Assembly (NCBI GenBank): GCA_963576565.1
Contig: OY755047.1
Location: forward strand, 11,611,764-11,675,763
Direction: 5' to 3'
Length of the DNA stretch: 64,000 nt
Origin: Aspidapion aeneum
Taxonomy: Eukaryota > Arthropoda > Insecta > Coleoptera > Brentidae
The position numbers were made by a program, and so were the translations under genes. The notes beneath the pieces are model-generated. The model was not told where the DNA came from. It did no database searches and was given only the letters and a program-made list of their open reading frames with translations. Below, one piece after another: positions 33,600-46,102 of the stretch (positions are counted from its first letter, which is position 1; each line of letters starts with the position of its first letter).

Positions 33600-35275
33600 A
33601 AAGTAAACATCTAGATCATCAAACCAGAACAATGCACAGAACACTACAAGGGACTGCTGCAGAAGACGAGACCCGAATATCTGGCAGCCTCTCCGAGGAG
33701 AGACATAGAATTACATAGAGAGCAAGTAATCATCGAAAAAGAAATGATAAAGAATAGTATAAGCTTAAATCCGGAAAAGCTAGCGGACCTGGGGGAATAT
33801 ATGCTGAAATGCTCAAATATGGATCAGAGAAACTACTCGAAAATCTCACATATATTATCAATCAATGCATAAACGGACATCCAGTACCTAATGATTGGAA
33901 AATGCATTCATATCCTCAATACATAAAAAAGAAAACAAGCTGGAGTGCCACAATTACAGAGGAATTTCAGTGACCAGTACTCTAAGTAGATTGTACGGTA
34001 GGATTCTTAGAGATCTAATAGGGAATAATTTTCGAGAACAAGAAGAAGAAGAGCAAAGTGGGTTTCGTCACAAAAAATATAGGTTAGTAATACTTTGTGG
34101 TTTCGTGCAGGCAGATCTTGTAGTGATAATGTTTTTTGTCTTAAACAAGTAATTGAGAAAAGTAGCGCCAGAAATATAGAGACTCATGTTACCTTTGTGG
34201 ACCTACAAAAAGCATATGATACCGTTCCAGTAGAAAATTTATGGACAGTGTTAGAGCAAACTAATATCAATCATACATACATAAAAGCGATAAAAGAACT
34301 ATACAAAGGGTCAAAATCTAAAGTTAAAATTGGAAATAGACTTTCAAAAGAATTCCTGGTAACAAAAGGCTTAAGACAGGGATGTTGTATATCTCCAACT
34401 CTTTTTAAAATATATATCGCAGTAGCTCTAAAAAACTGGAAACGTAAAGTGCACGGCATGGGAATACAACTTAACCGACCGATTTACCATATACACACTA
34501 CAGCTTGCTGCAAGTAATTGTAGCAAATGATAAAGAAGAAATGGAGTATATGATGAGAAAGTTAATGGAAGAATACCAAAAGTGGGGATTAACAGTGAAC
34601 ATGGACAAGACACAGTACTTATTTATTGGAAACGAATCCAGTGAGTTAGAACTAGATAATGGACAAACAATATCTCCATGCAATGAGTACGTATACTTGG
34701 GTGTCACATTTGATAAGACAGGAACAGATTGTAAAGAACTGGAAAAAAGAATAGTAAAAGCAAAAAAGGTTATTGGATGTCTTAACAGTATTTTATGGAG
34801 CAGAGAGATCAAAAAGAATGTAAAATTTAACATATATGAAACAATGGTGAAAAGCACGCTGTTGTATGGAATAGAGACTTGTCGCGTAACAGAAAAATAC
34901 AAAACAAAAATGGAAAGTGTCGAAATGGATGCAATAAGAAGATCAATGAGAATTTCTAGAATAGATCACATAAGAAATGACATCATAAAAGAAAGAATGG
35001 GAATCGAGGGAAGCATAACGGATTACATCACTAAAAGGCAACTGATATGGTACGGCCTTGTACAACGGATGAACGAAGAAAGATTACCAAAGCAAGTCCT
35101 AGAATGGCAACCAATAGGGCGCAGAAAAAGAGGGCGTCCTAAACTAGAATGGCAGCAGTCAATCCAAAGATCAATGAGTCAAAAAAATCTAACAGGTGAT
35201 TGTCAGGATCGAAGGAGGTAGAGAATAGGCGTCGGACAACGTAGAAAAACGTTCTAAACCGACATAGTAGTAGTA
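33600..35275 (+). pseudogene. LINE family A, copy 2 (longest copy)
   Basis: This copy begins upstream of the polymerase (SGPGGIYAEMLKYGSEKLLENL in one frame), then NAFISSIHKKENKLECHNYRGIS, EQSGFR, a 26-bp insertion, AGRSCSDNVFCLKQ, motif A in VTFVDLQKAYDTVP, GLRQGCCISPTLF, and the C-terminal block IWYGLVQRMNEERLPKQVLEW. At the catalytic box, where other copies read TTTGCTGACGACCAAG, this one reads CTTGCTGCAAG, so both aspartates are gone and the frame shifts. Frames are therefore split at 33895-34152, 34095-34517 and 34505-35221. It ends with the shared ACCGACATAGTAGTAG tail. No 5' end or target duplication was identified. Confidence 0.88.
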
Positions 35276-35335
35276 TGATGATGGAAACAGGCCTTAATAG
35301 TAGTAGTATGATGATGGAAACAGGCCTTAATATTA
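35266..35335 (+). repeat. 38-bp tandem duplication at the LINE A tail
   Basis: TAGTAGTATGATGATGGAAA followed by CAGGCCTTAA occurs twice in a row immediately after the LINE 3' end. It may be slippage or a target duplication involving the (TAG)n tail. Confidence 0.65.
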
Positions 35336-35819
35336 AACAATTCAGAGCCTAATCAAAATTGTAGGGTCGGTTTGCATTCAATGGATTAATTCTGAATACT
35401 GTCGAATGTGTCAGCTGCGAATAGATATTATGCCAGTTTCAGTCGATCAACAGACAGACACACACAGTAGGCAGAGACATTTAATCAAATCCAGTTCATT
35501 AATTTTCCAGATATAAACAGGGTATTAATTTGGCTGCAGGGTTTGATAACATAAATGGGGGTTCAACAATAAATCATTTTGATTTTCTACTGTATTTAGG
35601 AGGAAATGTAATTTGCAGTTAAATTGTGTCTACGTTATAGTAGAGTCGATTTGATGGATAACAGGAAGGTAATAATGGGCTTTTTGGGATTTGCCTAAGG
35701 CTATTTCCGGTATTAGCAGTACAGATACAATTTTGGGGTACAGCTGTTGGGGATCCGTGCTAAAAGTGCGTCAAAAATTGAGGCAAAAACTGACTCTTTT
35801 TTGCGCAAAAGTATCAAAT

Positions 35820-36480
35820 ACCTTGGAAATGGACAATATCGCATTCTAACCTGCAAGAAGCAGTTTAAAAACCATTCGAATAAGTACAGACTATTTTTAT
35901 CATTATTAGCTGAGTTTTTTTATTTTTAAAAAGTATTAAATACTTTCAAAATAGACAAAAGCACATTCTAACCCGCAAGAACCAGCTTAAGAACCATTCG
36001 AATTAGTACCAACAGACTGTTCTAATCATCATTAGCTGAGTTTTTTATTTTTCAAAAGTATCAATTACTTTAAAAATTGCCCAAATCGCATTCGAACCAG
36101 CAAAAACCAGCTTAAGAACCATTTTAATGAGTACAGCCTGTTCTAATCATTATTAGCTAACTTTTTTTATTTTTAAAAAGTATTAAATACTTTCAAAATA
36201 GAGAAAACAGAATTCTCACCCAGAAGAACCAGCTTAAGAATCATTTGAATCAGTACAGACTGTTCTAATAATTATTAGCTGAGTTTTTTATTTTTCAAAA
36301 GTATCAATTACTTTGGAAATTGACCAAACCGCATTCGAACCCACAAGAACCATCTTAAGAACCATTTGAATGCGTCCAGACTACTCTAATCATTATAAAC
36401 CAAAAAATATATTTTATCAAATACTTTGTAAATGGACAAAACAGCATTCTTACCTAAAAAAACCACTCAAAAACCATTTC
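35820..36480 (+). repeat. Tandem array, about 120-bp period
   Basis: AGAACCAGCTTAAGAACCAT and variants recur at about 35855, 35975, 36104, 36230, 36350 and 36460. Each is followed by CTGTTCTAATCATTATTAGC and a TTTTTATTTTTMAAAAGTAT block. Six divergent units are seen. No coding potential was found. Confidence 0.85.
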
Positions 36481-36589
36481 AATGTGTACAGACGGTTTAG
36501 CCATCATGAAAACCATTAAGAATTAACACAAATTGTACCAAACAACGATATTCCTGCCAAGATCCAGTAAACAACCCTTGTATAAAATT

Positions 36590-38220
36590 GAGCAATACCG
36601 CAACAAGACACCAAAAACTGACACTTTTCGCACCCACAACCACCGAATCGAGTCGTTCCCGGCGTTCAACCTGCAGAAACCGCTTTAAGAACCATCTGAA
36701 TTGATACAAAACGGTTCTAAATATAACAAGATTTAAGCTTTTTTAATGTTTAAAATTTTTAAAGAACTTTGTCAAAAACAATAGATAAAAAATCATTATA
36801 GTACTTCTAGCATTGGGACCCCTAAATAGTGGTACTTATCAACGACATGGGGAATAATCGCCAAAATTGGCCAGAACCACCGCAAGGTACAAAAAAACTG
36901 ACACTTTTCGCACGTAAGAACCACCGTACCGAGTCGTACCCAGCGTTCAACCGCATTTTAACCCGCAGGAACCGCCTTGGAAACCTTCTAAATTGGTAAA
37001 AACTGTTCTAATTAATAACAGTTCAGTCTTTTGTTCATTTAAAAACTTTAAAGAGCCTTGTTAAAAACTATAGATAAAATAAACATTAGAGTACTGCTAG
37101 CAGTGGTATGTGCCTCGAAATGTTGGTACTTAGAAGCGACATGTTTGACAGGATCTAATGGGGAACCATCGCCAAAATTGACCAGAACGACCGCAAGGTA
37201 TCAAAAACTGACACTTTTCACACGTAAGGGCCACCGTACCGAGTCGTACCCAGCGTTCAACTGCATTTTAACCCGCAGAAAATGCTTTGAGAACCATCTG
37301 AATTGGTGAAAACAGTTCTATTTATCAACAGTTCAGATTTTTGGTTTGTCAACTTTAAAGAGCCTTGTCAAAAACTATAGATAAAATAAATATTAGAGTA
37401 TTGCTAGCAGTGTACCTCAAAATGTTGGTACTTACCAGCAACATGTTTGACAGGATCCAAAGGGGAGCCATCGCCAAAATTGACCAGAACCAGCGCAAGG
37501 TATCAAAAACTGACACTTTTCGCACGTAAGAACCACCATACCGAGTCGTATCCAGTGTTCAACTGCATTTAAACCCGGAGTAACCGCCTTGAGAACCATC
37601 TGAATTTGTACAAACCGTTCTAGATATCAAGAGTTAAGCTTTTTTGTGTGTTTAAAAACTTTAAAGAGCCTTGTCAAAAACTATAGATAAAAAAATATTA
37701 GAGTACTGCTAGCAGTGTTATGTACCTTTAAATATTGGTACGTACCAACGACATGTTTGACAGGATCCAATGGGGAACCAACGTCAAAATTAACCAGAAC
37801 CACTGCAGGGTACCAAAAACACACTTTTCGCACGTAAGAACCACCGTACCGAGTTGCACCCAGCGTTCAACGGCATTTTAACCCGCAGGAACCGCCTTGA
37901 GAACTATCTGAAGTGGTACAAACGGTTCTAGTTATCAACAGTTAAGCTTTTTTGTTTGTTTAAAAACTTTAAAGATCTTTGTCAACCGATAGATAGTGGT
38001 ACTTCAAAATATTGGTACTTACCAACAACATGTTTGACAGGATCCAACGGAGAACCATCGCCAAAATTGACCAGAACCACCGCAAGGTACCAAAAACTGA
38101 CACTTTTCGCACGTAAGAACCACCGTACCGAGTCGTACCCAGCGTTCAACCGCATTTTAACCCGCAGGAACCGCCTTGAGAACCATCTGAATGGGTACAG
38201 ACGGTTCTAGTCATCGCCAA
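36590..38220 (+). repeat. Tandem array, about 300-bp period, six units
   Basis: The block AAAAACTGACACTTTTCGCA (with variants) occurs at about 36607, 36892, 37201, 37503, 37813 and 38092. Each unit carries ACCGAGTCGTACCCAGCG, TTTTAACCCGCAGGAACCGC, ACATGTTTGACAGGATCC and GTACTGCTAGCAGTG. The ACCGCCTTGAGAACCATCTGAAT core of each unit is related to the core of the neighbouring 120-bp array. ORFs at 37058 and 37956 are repeat shadows. Confidence 0.88.
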
Positions 38221-38294
38221 CTAAGTTTGCGTGTCAAAAAACAACCGAAAACTTTCAAAAAACACAAAAACAACTGCATATCCCGTTTTTCAAA

Positions 38295-38540
38295 CGCACT
38301 GCTGGTATAAAGGTCCTATGATGGTCAAAAACAAAAAGACAAGAACTTGTTTCGCTGTTCGTTACCACGGTGACGTATCGTGTAGCGTGGTAATGTGAAG
38401 AAGTAGGGGACTCCAGGGCAATGTGGAGTGGGGCCACCCGTTTTTGGCCGTGTCGCGCACAGGACTGAACTGAGCCACTGTAATTCTCTTGTGGACTTGT
38501 GGCAAAGTTCGTTCGGCTCACAGTTTTGTCTTCTCACACA
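38295..38540. other. GC-rich patch, possible promoter or exon remnant
   Basis: Against an AT-rich background this stretch has many CpGs (GTGACGTATCGTG, GGCCGTGTCGCGCAC). TATAAAGG lies at about 38306. On the minus strand, two arthropod initiator-like TCAGTY motifs (CTCAGTTCAGTCC) occur near 38468. The minus-strand frame 38255-38521 stays open across it but resembles no protein known to me. It may be a promoter or first exon; nothing confirms transcription. Confidence 0.3.
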
Positions 38541-38594
38541 CCTGTTTCATTGTTTCTTTAATTTTGCTTCATAACATATTTTACAACTTTGTTA

Positions 38595-38764
38595 CAGTTG
38601 AACCTCTCTAACTCGAACCCCTCTATAACTCGAACCTTTTCAGCGGTCCCTGCACTTTTTACATGTATTGTAACCTATGTAACTCGAGTTTCTATAACTC
38701 GAACTCTCCATAACTCGAACTGTTTTGGTTGTCCCTTCAGGTTCGAGTTATAGAGGTTCGACTG
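38595..38764. mobile_element. Tigger/pogo-like MITE, copy 2
   Basis: CAGTTGAACCTCTCTAACTC and the inverted GAGGTTCGACTG are flanked by TA at 38593 and 38765. The interior repeats AACTCGAACT and contains GGTCCCTGCACTTTTTACAT. Confidence 0.78.
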
Positions 38765-38867
38765 TACTTAGATGACAGAATATTTAGCTTAAGCGTGAGC
38801 TAGATTTTCTTTAGATGCTAATATTTAGGAAGGTCTATTTTGGGAAAAAACTTTTTATTAATATACA

Positions 38868-39540
38868 GGGTGTTATAAAGTATGTCGCCAATCTTTAGAG
38901 GATGATTTTTTGAGTAATTTAAAAAAAAACTTTAAATAAACATCGTACCGCAAATGTTTAGTTTTCGAGATACAAGGTTTTTTGTTTGTTTTTTCTTAAT
39001 AGCTTGTGCAGTTTTTGAGATGTTTGGCTGAAATTTGGAACGTGTATTTAGCTACAAGGCATACTAAAACTACAGGGTGATATTTTTTCAGGGGTTATGC
39101 CCCCTTTTTCCCCCAGAACTTTTTTGCAGCAAGCCAATGGCAGATTCAAAAATATAAAATTGATTCTTTGTTATATTCAGAAACTTTTTGATTTTTTGTA
39201 TCTCTAACCGTTTTCGAGAAAAAAGACAAAAAAGGAAAATCTGTACCCTGGTAAATGACATTAAAATTTAAACTACATTACATTATTTTAATTTTATGCA
39301 ATTAGAAATCGAAGAATACAAATTATATTTTTTGTGTTTTTTCTCAAAAACGATTAAAGATTTTATTTTTATATTTTTGTATCTGTCAGTGACTTACTCC
39401 AAAAAAGTTCTGGGGGAAAAAAAGGGGCATGACCCCGGAAAAAATATTCCTAATATTTGACATGCTTAAAATTTTAAAAACCTTTATCTCGAAAACAGTT
39501 TGTTAAACATGTACTTTTTGTTAACCATATTTTATTTTAT
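38868..39540. mobile_element. Foldback-like element
   Basis: Arms around CAGGGGTTATGCCCCCTTTTTCCCCCAGAAC (39090-39125) are mirrored near 39405-39440 (GTTCTGGGGGAAAAAAAGGGGCATGACCCC). Outer blocks TTTTCGAGATACAAGG and CCTTTATCTCGAAAAC also pair. An ACAGGGTGTTATAAAG end lies near 38865; the right boundary is unclear. Confidence 0.6.
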
Positions 39541-39815
39541 TTATGAAACATTAAAAGCTAAAACAATTAAAAAATGAAATTTTTAGACAAAATAAAAAAC
39601 TGACCTGACTTTTGAGTAATTTCCCTGACTTTGCCTAAACACTTTTTTATTCCTAAGTTTCCCTGACTTTCCAGGATTATCCAGAATGTTGACACCATGT
39701 TTTTACAATAATTAGTTCAAGTGAATAATTTTTCCCAAAAGAACCGAACCGAACCAAATTTCACCATAAATATCTAGAGCCACTATTATTGAAAAAGGAG
39801 TTTTTTTTTTGAAAA

Positions 39816-40422
39816 TACAGGTTGTCCCATAACTTAGGGGCCATAGGCCAACAGGTCATGTCTGATAAAAAAGTTCCTATAATGCATGGGTCAAAACTCA
39901 GCATAAAAGTTGGCGATTTTTGAAACTTTTTTGATAATTTTTAAAAAAAACGCAGTAAAAAAATTAAATTGGGTAGAATCGTGTATAACAACAAGAGCAA
40001 TAATTGAAATAAAAATTATTTTGAAAAAAATTAGTTTAGAAAAAAACTTTTTTGGTATAAATGTTTATAAACGCCATATTAAACGCAATGTTTTTTTTTG
40101 TTAATAAAAAGTCTCTAGCAAGACATTAATAAAATATTATTAATATTTTTTAAAAGAATAAGTAAGCAAAAATTAATTAGGTAGATCAATCAAAAAAAGG
40201 AATACCACATTTTTGAATCACAATTAACTGAGTATTCAGCTGGCTGTGACAGATTTTCTTTTTTTTGTAAAACCCTTTTCCTCCCTACTCCCGTAACAAT
40301 AAACATCCTATATCTTAGAAACAGATGTGTGTTGACCCCTATGTTATATAAACTTTTTTCTTGGAAACAACCTCCTCTATCACCTGCTGCACTATGGCCC
40401 CTAAGTTATGGGACACCCTGTA
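39816..40422. mobile_element. TIR element with TACAGG(G/T)TGTCCCATAAC ends
   Basis: TACAGGTTGTCCCATAACTT..GGGGCCATAG is mirrored by CTATGGCCCCTAAGTTATGG..GACACCCTGTA. Both flanks carry a GAAAAAGGAGTTTTTT tract, so the insertion lies next to a duplicated A/T-rich segment. It is non-coding; the frame at 39910-40104 is a shadow. Confidence 0.7.
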
Positions 40423-40751
40423 TATCACCCTATGCAGATATTAATGAAAAAGGAGTTTTTTTGAAAATTAGTTTTGTTTTCAAAATGGACTCAAGAAATA
40501 ACTCTCTAAATATAAGCGTGTTATTCAATAATACCCTACATATTTAAAAAGCTGAAAATTTTGTAACATTCACTCTTTATAAGCACGGCGGTATAGAACC
40601 GAGGGGCTTTTGTACAATCAGCAGGAGTTTGCAGGACGAAAATTTTCAGTAAACGCGAGGCACGGATAGACGAATAAAAGAGAATGGATAGCAGGATGAC
40701 TGAAACTGTACAGTACAGTAAAAATAAAACAGATATAAAAGGTTTTTCTTC

Positions 40752-41688
40752 AAATTTAAATAATAAACTGACATAAGTAATTCTTGATTCTAGGAAACCC
40801 GTAAATGTATGTAACAATTAAAATTTGATGAAATCGGCCATTATCTAGTCCAAAATGCGGTAAATTTGACTACATTATGTTTCACGAATTAGTGACTTAA
40901 GGAACTCTTAAACCTTGGATTTAAGGGTCACTTAAAAAGTAGCGAAATAGGTCAGTACAGAATGCCAATTGCGTTTAATTGGCTTTCCGATGTGGATTTG
41001 CTTTTATTATTGACACACTGTACATTTAAAGTGTAACTCAATTGCGCAACCGCAGAACGTCACCTTTACCGCGTGATATTTACTTATTCAAAATGCTAAA
41101 AAGAAGACAAAGAAAAATAATAATGGCTCCAACACAAAAACTGAGAGGAAATCCATTATAAAAGAAAATGATCAAGGATGAAAATAGAAAATCTTGGATA
41201 ATTTGTAATCAATAGATAGATACCTAATTAATGATTTCTTTTGTTCTTTAGTAGAATAGTTTTTAAAAAACAAAGGCAAGGTTTTTTGAGATGCTAAAAA
41301 TGATTTTTAATTATTATTATCTGAATATTTTGGATACATGTTTAAGAGTATTACCCACAAAAATCGGAATATGATGTCGTTAAAAATTAAATGCAACGGA
41401 TTTTACCAATACCCATTGTTAAAGGGACTACTAAACCTAAGAATTCCATGTAATAAGGGTAAAAACAAAAATTTCAATTTAAAAATACTTTTTAACTTAT
41501 TTCTCTAATCTAAGTCACTTAGATTTAGGGAACCCTTAACTTAAGTGACCCCTAATTTAAGGACCACTTGAAAATAATGGTAAAAATTGACCTTACACGA
41601 CTATTTCAATAAACGTAATAAACTTCAAGTCGTAACATTTAACTTACACACATGGCTGCACACAAAGGTTGTTCTTTAAATATAAATA
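40752..41688. repeat. Tandem copy a of the Abi 3'-end segment
   Basis: It starts AATAAACTGACATAAG, carries the shared core CAATTGCGCAACCGCAGAAC (about 41041), and ends with GTCGTAACATTTAACTTACACACATGGCTGCACA. The last part is homologous (minus strand) to the last Abi codons VEPCV-stop and adjoining 3' UTR at 44236-44265. Confidence 0.75.
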
Positions 41689-41867
41689 CCGTCGAACCTA
41701 TATAACTCGAACTCAAAGGGACAACCAAAACTAGTTCGAGTTATGGATAGTTCGAGTTATAGAAATTCGAATTAAAGAGGTTAAAATACATATAAAAGTG
41801 CAGGGACCACTTAAAAGGTTCGAGTTATAGAGGGGTTCGAGTTATAGAGGTTAGAGAAATTCAACTG
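41689..41867. mobile_element. Tigger/pogo-like MITE, copy 3, at a tandem-repeat junction
   Basis: The ends CGTCGAACCTATATAACTCG and ..TCAACTG are flanked by TA (41687, 41868). It lies exactly at the junction of repeat copies a and b. The uninterrupted junction between b and c (AATATAAATAATAGACTGAC) shows the pre-insertion sequence. Confidence 0.75.
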
Positions 41868-43077
41868 TAATAAACTGATATAAAGGTTTCCCAATTCTAA
41901 GAAGCTCCCTTAAATTATGAACCACTTAAAAGTTGGTAAAATCGACTATTAGATCTAGTCCAAAATGCGCTATTAATTAATATATTAAACCTCGGATTTA
42001 GGCGATTACACAATGCCCATTGCGTTTAATTAGGTTTCCAATATGGATTTGCATTTATTATTGACACACTGTACATTTAAAGTGTAACTCAATTGCGCAA
42101 CCGCAGAACGTCACCTTTACCGCGTGATATTTACTTATTCAAAATGCTAAGAAGAAGACAAAGAAAAATAATAATGGCCCGAACACAAAAACTGGGAGGA
42201 AATCCTTTATAAAAGAAAATGATCAAGGATCAAAATAGAAAACCTTGGATAATTTGTAATCAATAGGTAATAAGGAACTCTTAAACCTCAGATTTAAAGG
42301 TTACTTAAAAAGTAGCGAAATAGGCCATTACATAATGCAAATTACGTTTATTTGGCTTTCCGATGTGGATTTGCATTTATTATTGAAACACTGTACATTT
42401 AAAGTGTAACTCAATTGCGCAACCGCAGAACGTCACCTTTACCGCGTGATATTTACTTATTCAAAATGCTAAGAAGAAGACAAAGAAAAATAATAATGGC
42501 CCGAACACAAAAACTGGGAGGAAATACTTTATAAAAGAAAATGATCAAGGATGAAAATAGAAAACCTTGGATAATTTGTCATCAATAGGTAATAAGATAG
42601 ATACCTAATTAAGGATTTCTTTTGTTCTTTAGTAGAATAGTTTTTGAAAAACAAAAGCTAGTTTTTTGGAGGTACTAAAAATGATTTAAAATTATAAATT
42701 ATTAAAAAATTTGGGATACATGCTTAAGTGTATTACCCAGAAAAATCTGAACATGATGTTAAAGGGACTACTAAACCTAGGAAGTCCTTGTAATAAAGGT
42801 AAAAAAATAATTAAATTTAAAAATACTTTTAACTTATTTATCTAATCTAAGTAACTCTTAGATTTAGGGAACCCGTAACTTAAGTGACCCTAAATTTAAA
42901 GTGACCCTCAATTTAACGGTCACTTGAACACGACGGTGAAACATCAATTTAAGGGTCACTTGAATACGATGGTAAAACCGGACCTACACGACTATTCCAG
43001 TTAAACGTCATAAACTTTCAAGTCGTAACATTTATCTTTCACACATGACTCCACACAAAGTTTGTTCTTTAAATATA
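41868..43077. repeat. Tandem copy b of the Abi 3'-end segment
   Basis: It has the same order of blocks as copy a, but the CAATTGCGCAACCGCAGAAC core occurs twice (about 42091 and 42412) through an internal duplication. It ends with ..TTTCACACATGACTCCACA, in which the former Abi stop codon reads AAA instead of TAA on the minus strand. Confidence 0.75.
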
Positions 43078-44245
43078 AATAATAGACTGACATAAAGGAT
43101 TCTTAATTCTAAGAAACCCTTGAATTATGAGCCACTTAAAAGCTGGTAAAATCGGCCATTAAATCTAATTCAAAATGCGCTATATTTTACATTAGAGACT
43201 TATTGCAATAGTGCCAGGCACTAATTGTGGCAGGCACTATATTGACAGTTTCGCATTATAAGAACAGCTGTCTTCTTTCAAAATAAGGCCTTTGTGTATT
43301 ATAAGAGCCGGAATTAATCGTGCCGCTACTATTAATGGAAAGTAAATGACTGGATTTATAAATTGGACTTTCGTATGTCAAATTTTGAAAGATCATCTGT
43401 CAGTTTTCAGTAGAAAACTGTCAATATAGTGCCCGTCACTATTATTGCATGGGTTTATTGCAATAAGTCCCTATTATGTTTGACGAATTACTGACTTAAG
43501 GAACTCTTAAACCTCAGATTTAAGTGTTACTTAAAAAGTAGCGAAATAGGCCATTACATAATGCAAATTACGTTTATTTGGTTTTCCGATGTGGATTTGC
43601 ATTTATTATTGAAACACTGTACATTTAAAGTGTAACTTAATTGCGCAACCGCAGAACGTCACCTTTACCCAGTGATATTTACTTATTCAAAATGCTAAGA
43701 AGAAGACAAAGAAAAATAATAATGGCTCGAACACAAAAACTGGAAGTAAATACTTTATAAAAGAAAATGATCAACGATCAAAATAGAAAACCTTGGATAA
43801 TTTGTAATCAATAGGTAATAAGATACCTAATTAATGTTTTCTTTTGTTCTTTAGTGGAATAATTTATGAAAAACAAAAACAAGGTTTTTTGAGGTGCTAA
43901 AAATGATTTTAATTATAAATATCTAAAAATTGGATACATGCTTACGATTATTACCCATAAAAGTCGGAATATGATGTCGTTGAAAATTAAACGCAACGGA
44001 TTTTACCCATACATTTTGTTAAAGGGACTACCAAACCTAAGAAGTCCTTATAATAAATATAAAAAAAATTGTTTTCATTTTTAATACTATTTAACTCATT
44101 TATCTAATCTAAGTCACTCTTAGATTTAGGAAATCCTTAACTTAAGTGACCCCTAAGTTATGGGTCACTTAAAACAATGGTGAAACCAGGCCTTACACGA
44201 CTATTTCAATTAAACGTCATAAACTTTCAAGTCGTAACATTTATC
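43078..44245. repeat. Tandem copy c, contiguous with the Abi 3' UTR
   Basis: This copy runs straight into the functional Abi terminal exon, so it probably represents the original 3' UTR and flank. It is interrupted by a family E MITE (43195-43470). The core motif lies at about 43640. It presumably contains the Abi polyadenylation site, but no single signal stands out. Confidence 0.65.
43195..43470. mobile_element. MITE family E, copy 3
   Basis: The ends AGACTTATTGCAATAGTGCC and GTTTATTGCAATAAGTCC enclose the interior shared with copy 1 (GAACAGCTGTCTTCTTTCAA). It is absent at the equivalent place in repeat copies a and b, so it inserted after the tandem duplication. Confidence 0.78.
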
Positions 44246-45818
<1,573 letters not shown>

Positions 45819-45987
45819 CTTTTTCGATGTAGTTCTTTGGCACCCATCCGGGTAGGTCTTCTTCGTCGGGTACGATCGGCATGACGCCACCCGACGAGTT
45901 CCGAGGACGTCCGAACGCCTCGTGCACATCTTCGGGCGGCGGAGGAGGGGGTAAGGGCGGGGACTGGGACCCACTGCCTCTTGCAGC
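45819..45987 (-). CDS. Abi: Abl interactor (Abi), proline-rich exon before the SH3
   Basis: On the minus strand the exon is bounded by an acceptor (TGTTTACAG) and a donor (AAAAAG|GTAAGT). It is 169 nt, starting in phase 0 and ending in phase 1, and fits the phase of both neighbouring exons. It encodes AARGSGSQSPPLPPPPPPED, then an Arg/Asn/Ser-rich linker, and DEEDLPGWVPKNYIEK, which leads into VVAIYDY of the SH3 exon. The polyproline stretch is a typical profilin/SH3-binding segment, and the (Y)IEKV(V)AIYDY junction is conserved in Abi proteins. The intron to the SH3 exon is about 1.4 kb. The apparent ORF 45759-46052 is a different frame. Confidence 0.93.
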
Positions 45988-46102
45988 CTGTAAACAGAGA
46001 GATATTTAAAACGGCGACATTTAAAACAGCGACATAAAATGGCGCAATTCAAACAGGCGTCATATCAAAACAGCGATGTTCAAAAAAGTAATAATTATTG
46101 CG

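Noticed and set aside
35820..38220. Possible CRISPR array (regular repeats)
   Set aside because: Units of 120 and 300 bp repeat along their full length, with no unique spacers, in clearly eukaryotic DNA. This is satellite DNA.
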